Source of the DNA: Liquidambar formosana
Lineage: Eukaryota; Streptophyta; Magnoliopsida; Saxifragales; Altingiaceae
Reading direction: 5' to 3'
NCBI GenBank assembly: GCA_039720395.1
Contig: CM077833.1
Span: 23,644,271-23,708,270 of the forward strand
DNA: 64,000 nt
Made by a program: the position numbers and the translations under genes. This document shows, one piece after another, positions 58,484 to 64,000 of this stretch. Each line of letters opens with the position of its first letter. Position 1 is the stretch's first letter. The notes beneath the pieces were generated by a model. It was given only the letters and a program-made list of their open reading frames with translations. It was not told the origin of the DNA and did not search any database.

Positions 58484-61400
58484 ATGTCGACCCAGAATCG
58501 CCGTTCGTCGTTCTCAACATCGTCATCGTCCACTTTGGCGAAGCGGCATGCGGTGTCGTCGTCGGCATCGGAGAATCACGGCAAGGTTACGGCGGTGCCA
58601 GTGCATTTGGCGAAGAAGAGACCGCCTCTCAGTAACCTAACCAATCAGAAGAGTGTTTCCTTGAATGGTGGGCGAAGCTCAGCTGCTTCAGGGACCATGG
58701 TGTGTATTCAATTTATAATAATAAGTGGGCAATTTAGATGATCAATTATTATAAATGTATATGTTTAGTAGGTTTTGGGGTATAATCTTGCAAGTATTTC
58801 CATATTTTCAATGTATGACTTGTGGGTATTTTTGGATGATTTGGTTTCTTTGGGTTACATTTTATTTTTCCTTATTGATGGATATTCTTATATTGCTCTG
58901 TTTGGTTGCTGAGAAAATTTCAGTAACAGAAAAGAAAAGAATATTTAAAATTTTGGACTTTTCATAATTTGAAACCTGAGAAAAGAAAGATTAACCTCCG
59001 CTTAACTGTGCCTAATACAACTATATGACGAAGTTTAGCTGAATTTTTTTAATTATAAATATATGGAAAACCAAAACAACATGGAACACAAGATTCAATC
59101 ATGTTTCTCGGCAACCAAACAGAGGATTATATGTGTAAATCTTTTGCTAACTGGGTTTTGATGCTTTTAAATGACGACGTTGTCTCTTGATTGAATTTTT
59201 TTGATATTTATTCTGTTTGATTGAACAAATTGAAAAGGTTAAAGAAATTTACAAGAAACATAAATTATTAGAAGACAAAAAAACAGAGAAAGAGACTAAC
59301 TATAGTACAGTTAGAAAGCACGTTTATTAACATATAAACAGATGCTATTCATCGTGTGATTTTCCACACTATGCATCTTTATTGTTGATCTTAATTGATA
59401 GATAATGGTATGGGCTATAAACAGTTTCAGGAGTCATCATGACACTTGGATTGAAAACACTTAGGTTGAAAATAAGGTCTGATTGCTTTAGAAGCTATAT
59501 ATTAGTATTTATCTGCTTTTGAATAATATGTGGAAAACGAGTTGGGAAGAGATCATTTCATTGCTGTTTTCAAATGCCCCTGTGAATGAAATATTGTACT
59601 AATGTGCACTTTGATGTTTCACAATATATGGATGTTCAGAATAATTTCTCAATTTTGAGCTTACTTCCAGCTTTAGAGGGTACAATTTTTCATTTTGGCT
59701 ATGATGGTAGTCGAGTAGGTATGTACTTGGTCTAATATTTGAGAGAATGACTAACTGAGATTTCATGTTTGAAGGTGCCGTGTACATCAAAAATTGCCAA
59801 GGCAAAGAAGGCATCTTCTACTTGCATTCGTAATACAAGCCTCTCTGGGAATATTTTGCCTCCATCCTTGAATGTGAAATCAACTGTAGTTTCTCGTTCA
59901 GATACATCTTTCCCGAGAAGAGATGACACTGTTCCCATTAGTTCTGCCCTTCCTGTCCAATTCAGCATGGATCTATCTCCAAGTCGGTCAGATGAAATTT
60001 CAGTTTCTTTGGACGAGAGTATGTCTACTTGTGATTCTTTCAAGAGCCCGGATGTTGAATACATGGACAATGAAGATGTTTTAGCAGTTAATTCTATTGA
60101 GCGGAAGACATTTAGCAATCTCTGCATTTCAGAGCATGTGGAGCCAACAGGTTTCCTCTTCTAACAGATTCATTTTTCTCCGTGTCCATCTTGCTTATTA
60201 TTTTAGTTCCTTTGCTTATACATTGATTAAGTATCTGATGTATTTTCGTGTCCATGAAAATTTTAACATAAATATGTTGATTATTCTTTAACTTCCATGG
60301 ACTGTGAACTTCTGCAATTTATTCTCATAGGCTCTTGAATTAATTTTTTGTTGTTTTGCTCACAGGGAATATTTGCAATAGAGATATACTTGCAGAGATG
60401 GAAACGGATGATAAAATTGTTAATGTTGATGACAATATTATGGATCCACAGTTTTGTGCAACCATTGCTTGTGACATTTACAAGCACTTGCGTGCATCTG
60501 AGGTTTAACATCCTTTTTCACATTAAATTATAGAATTTATTTTCTATATGCTACTCTTTTCTTTTGTGACATTTGTTTAGAAGAATCTTTAGAATTCCTT
60601 TAAATATATTAAGACAATATCTTATGAAGACATACATTGTGCATTTCCAAAGGTTGCTTTGTGTTTTTTTCTTCCTTTTAAGAATTGAAAAAGAAAAAAA
60701 TGGCAGATAGGACTGAAAATTTTGTTTCACCGCATAGTTTACCAACTTAGGGGATATTTCTTGGCAAGTTTGAATTTTCGGTGGAATTGTATGACTATGT
60801 GCTATGGAACAACTACTAGGATAAGATCAGGCACCCAGCAGGATAAGTTTTTTTAAACTAGAAACATGAACTGTTGAAATCATCTTAGGCGAAGGGCATA
60901 CCTGAAAACCAGTTCGCTGCTTTGCAGTGAGGGTGAGTTTTCCTGTAGAGGGTGTTAGTCTAGTCTAGGATAAGATAGAGGTATACATTATTTTGTTCGT
61001 TTTGCTGGGATAATTGAACCATCTTCCATGCATAGTTAGACAAATGATTCTGGAAAACTTTCTTTCAGAGTTACCTATTGCATGATTAGAACTTTTTGAG
61101 AAAGCTTCAGTTTACATTACTATATTAATCTCCAAGTTTCGGTTCTTTTGTTTCAACTTTTCTTCATGTAATTTCTTCAATTTTCTGGGGTTTTAGGCAA
61201 AGAAAAGGCCCTCCACAGACTTCATGGAGAAGTTTCAGAAAGACATTAATGCCAGCATGCGTTCTATTCTGATTGATTGGCTTGTGGAGGTAAATTTTTG
61301 TTTGACAACAGGGTGTGTTCCATGGGATTATGATAATCCTGTCTGGAAATTGTATTGTCTTAATCCAATGGTAAAGGTGTGAACTTTCACCTCTAACTAC

Positions 61401-63977
61401 AACTGCAGGTTGCTGAAGAGTACAGGCTTGTCCCTGATACATTATATTTGACTGTCAACTACATAGATCGGTATCTTTCTGGAAATATGATGAATCGGCA
61501 ACAACTACAATTGCTTGGTGTTGCTTGCATGATGATTGCAGCGTAAGACAGCATTTAAACCTTCTTGTGTTCATTTATTCTTTTTCTTCTTCTTCTTTAA
61601 TCTATGACTTTCAATATTTCTATCATCATTGGAATGTGGATAATAACAAAAAACTTAATTATATTGCCAGAAAATATGAGGAGATCTGTGCGCCTCAGGT
61701 TGAAGAGTTTTGTTATATAACTGATAACACGTATTTCAAGGAGGAGGTTTGGTTCTATCCTTCTTTTGCTGAAGCATGCATTTCTAAATCATTTGTAGAT
61801 GGTTCTTTGAATTATTCTGATTCTTTCTAAACCCCAACAAGCACTGAGCAATTTAATTGCTTCAGGTTTTGCAAATGGAATCTGCTGTTCTAAACTACTT
61901 GAAGTTTGAAATGACAGCCCCAACGCCTAAAAGTTTTTTGAGGTAATGGCCAGCCTTTTGATTTTTGTTGAAGATATTTTTTGGTTATCAAATAAGCTGC
62001 TCTGGGTGGTGACCTGTTATTTATTGATGTGACATGAAGGCGGTTTGTTCGTGCTGCTCAAGGTGTCAACGAGGTATCTGTCTTGGACTGAAGTATCAAG
62101 TATTTTGGCTTTACTTCATTCCTTCATTGTGCATGTTTTGTATAATGCATTTTTTTTTTTTGGTCAGAGTGGTAGAGTCCCTGACCATTAATCCATTAAA
62201 TACTGTAGCATCATTGTAACATTTGCAATTCCTTTTTTTTCCTGGTAGATTTTGATATTTGAGTTGGTAAAAATAACAATTTTATTCAGGCTGACACATA
62301 CTGTAACAATGAAAAATTGAATAGCAGCAATCATGACCATCACTCCCATGAATAATTCTATAATTTATGCAGCATCATATTCTTTTGTAATGTAAGTCAC
62401 TGAGAATGCTTAATGTTAATAACTATTGTATTTGCAATGTGTCTTCTGTCCCATTTTCTCAGGTTCCATCATTGCAGCTTGAGTGCATGGCCAACTACAT
62501 TGCAGAGCTCTCTCTCCTAGAGTACAGTATGCTTTGTTATGCACCATCACTAATAGCTGCTTCAGCAATATTCTTGGCAAAATATATACTACTCCCTTCA
62601 AATAGACCTTGGGTAATGCATTGCTCAATTTGTGCTACTTGTTATGGTTATCATGACTAAAAATATCCAGAAAATATAGTTCAATACTGCATTTGTTTTG
62701 GTACAGAATTCTACCTTGGGGCATTACACACTTTACCAGCCATCTGATTTGAGTGACTGTGTTAAGGCACTCCATCGGCTTTGCTGTAACAGTCTTAATT
62801 CTAATTTACCTGCAATAAGGGAGAAATATAGTCAGCATAAGGTAAGCAAATTCTCTCTTGCTTTGCTTCTTCTCTCCACACGTGTGTGTGCACACACATG
62901 CTAGTCAGCTGACCCCAAATAAATGTGAAATACTTGTGATAAGACAATTGTATTGCATTGGGCAAATGCTGAATATGCCCAAATTAACATACTCTGCCAG
63001 TTGTTGAAGAGAAAGGACATTTTATATAGGTTTGGAGCTAGATATAACATGTAGCAAAATTGTGTGGATAAAAAAAAATATATATATAGCAAAATTGAAG
63101 AGAAAATAAACCTTGTTATGATGAGTGAATCGTATGATGTTTGCAAGGCACAAATCCTTTCTCCATTTATTAGTTTATTAAGAAACTTTAAACTATAAGG
63201 TCCCATAGAAGCCCTGCATGCTGTGATGTCAAACGCTGTGATTGATGAGGAATCTTAAGAACTAACTACAATATAAAAACCAGAAAGTACTCCTTACGTT
63301 AAATCATTGAGTCAATCTTAAGAACTAACTACATGCGGATGAAAAGCAGTGGACTTGTAGTAATAAAACTATAAAAATGGGGTGGCCAAATGATTTTGGA
63401 CATCTGATTCTGCCTAATATGTTTGGGATTTTTAGGGCATACATGAAAATTAAGTTAAACCATTGTGTCCCAGACAAAATTTAAACACACATTTAGGGAA
63501 AGCTGTAAAAAAGAATCAAAATATCAGCAAAACAATAATTGGGGTTATTTTATGAATTCTTAAAATGCCCTTATCCTAAAAAATGGTTAACAAAAACAAA
63601 TAAATATATATATATTTAAAGTTATGAAGATGGATTCATTTCAATTAATTTCCACATTCAATGGACTCGACAAATTTTCAATACATGGAGGACCAAATGC
63701 CTCATCAGTGCATGTCCAAAGTACTCCATACGTTAAATCATTGAGTCAATATGATTTTGGTCGAAATCTATTTTAATTTTAGTTTGTCCTAATCACAACC
63801 GACATGTTTCTTTTGGTGCCATTATAAATTTGTATGATATTTGCTGAAATCTATTTTAATTTTATAGTGTGCTAATCAAAATCGACATGTTTCTTTTTGC
63901 ACCAGTATAAATTTGTGGCGAAGAAGTACTGCCCTCCTTCAATACCACCAGAGTTTTTCCACAACCCAAGCAACTAG
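58484..63977 (+). CDS. CYCA1: A1-type cyclin (mitotic/meiotic cyclin A)
   Basis: This is the regulatory partner of cyclin-dependent kinases at S to M phase, acting in the nucleus. Exons: 58484-58699, 59775-60150, 60366-60502, 61197-61289, 61409-61542, 61671-61746, 61866-61942, 62040-62073, 62463-62612, 62707-62841, 63906-63977. They total 1500 nt, 499 aa. A destruction box RPPLSNLTN (RxxLxxxxN) lies at residues 46-54. The cyclin N domain starts near 212 and carries [12 protein letters not shown] (from 264), directly followed by [15 protein letters not shown], the A-type hallmark. The cyclin C domain runs from about 345 ([18 protein letters not shown]). The C-terminus is [10 protein letters not shown]. 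Phases all agree. The Ser-rich N-terminus and the similarity to CYCA1;1/CYCA1;2 (TAM) of Arabidopsis place it in the A1 group. Intron 10 is the longest, about 1.06 kb. Confidence 0.95.
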
Positions 63978-64000
63978 AATAAACAGAACTCTTCCAATGC

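Noticed and set aside
1..64000. CRISPR arrays, bacterial operons, phage or plasmid modules
   Set aside because: None present; gene structure, introns and transposons are those of a plant nuclear genome.

Overview
This is a window of plant nuclear DNA, probably from a eudicot. It is AT-rich, genes are split into many short exons with GT-AG (and a few GC-AG) introns, and the proteins are plant families: an NRAMP metal transporter of the NRAMP1/6 type, replication factor C subunit 4, an A1-type cyclin and a plant-specific proline-rich protein. It is dense in MITEs, hAT, Mutator-like and Helitron elements and L1-like LINE remnants. The species cannot be told from the sequence alone. No bacterial or viral system is present, and I found no wholly new system. 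The most unusual content is the rearranged NRAMP array and a set of transposons whose boundaries can be proved from empty sites inside the window.

Layout. 1-36.3 kb is a tandem array of three units, each made of downstream flank, an NRAMP gene on the minus strand, and upstream flank. Unit A (about 1-17 kb) holds a 13-exon NRAMP copy with two frameshifts, cut by the window start; its upstream flank is split by a probable nested Helitron of about 6 kb (9.39-15.39 kb). Unit B (about 17-26 kb) is broken: the 3' exons are on the minus strand (18.2-20.5 kb), while the promoter and first exons are on the plus strand (24.56-25.6 kb) behind an upstream flank in reversed order. This is the picture expected from an inversion that cut the gene. 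Unit C (about 26-36.3 kb) holds the only intact copy: 13 exons, 555 codons, with the DPGN and MPHN metal-site motifs.

36.3-41.3 kb is mostly intergenic, with a doubtful small gene at 38.5 kb and a single-exon proline-rich gene at 39.7-40.3 kb (minus). 41.6-52.6 kb is RFC4 on the minus strand: 12 exons, 342 aa. Its 5-kb intron 8 is filled by a LINE remnant that itself carries a 1.2-kb hAT element. 53-57.5 kb is a transposon-rich spacer with a Mutator-type MITE, hAT and Tourist-type MITEs, and a 2-kb 5'-truncated LINE. 58.5-64 kb is an A1-type cyclin on the plus strand: 11 exons, 499 aa.

How the genes relate. RFC4 (clamp loading at S phase, with an E2F consensus just upstream) and the cyclin A gene (S/G2-M control, with a destruction box) are divergently transcribed across the transposon-filled spacer. 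The NRAMP genes are unrelated in function (divalent metal uptake) and form their own tandem cluster. Exon boundaries were worked out by hand from splice sites, reading phase and family knowledge. For RFC4, the cyclin and NRAMP unit C, every exon length closes in frame.
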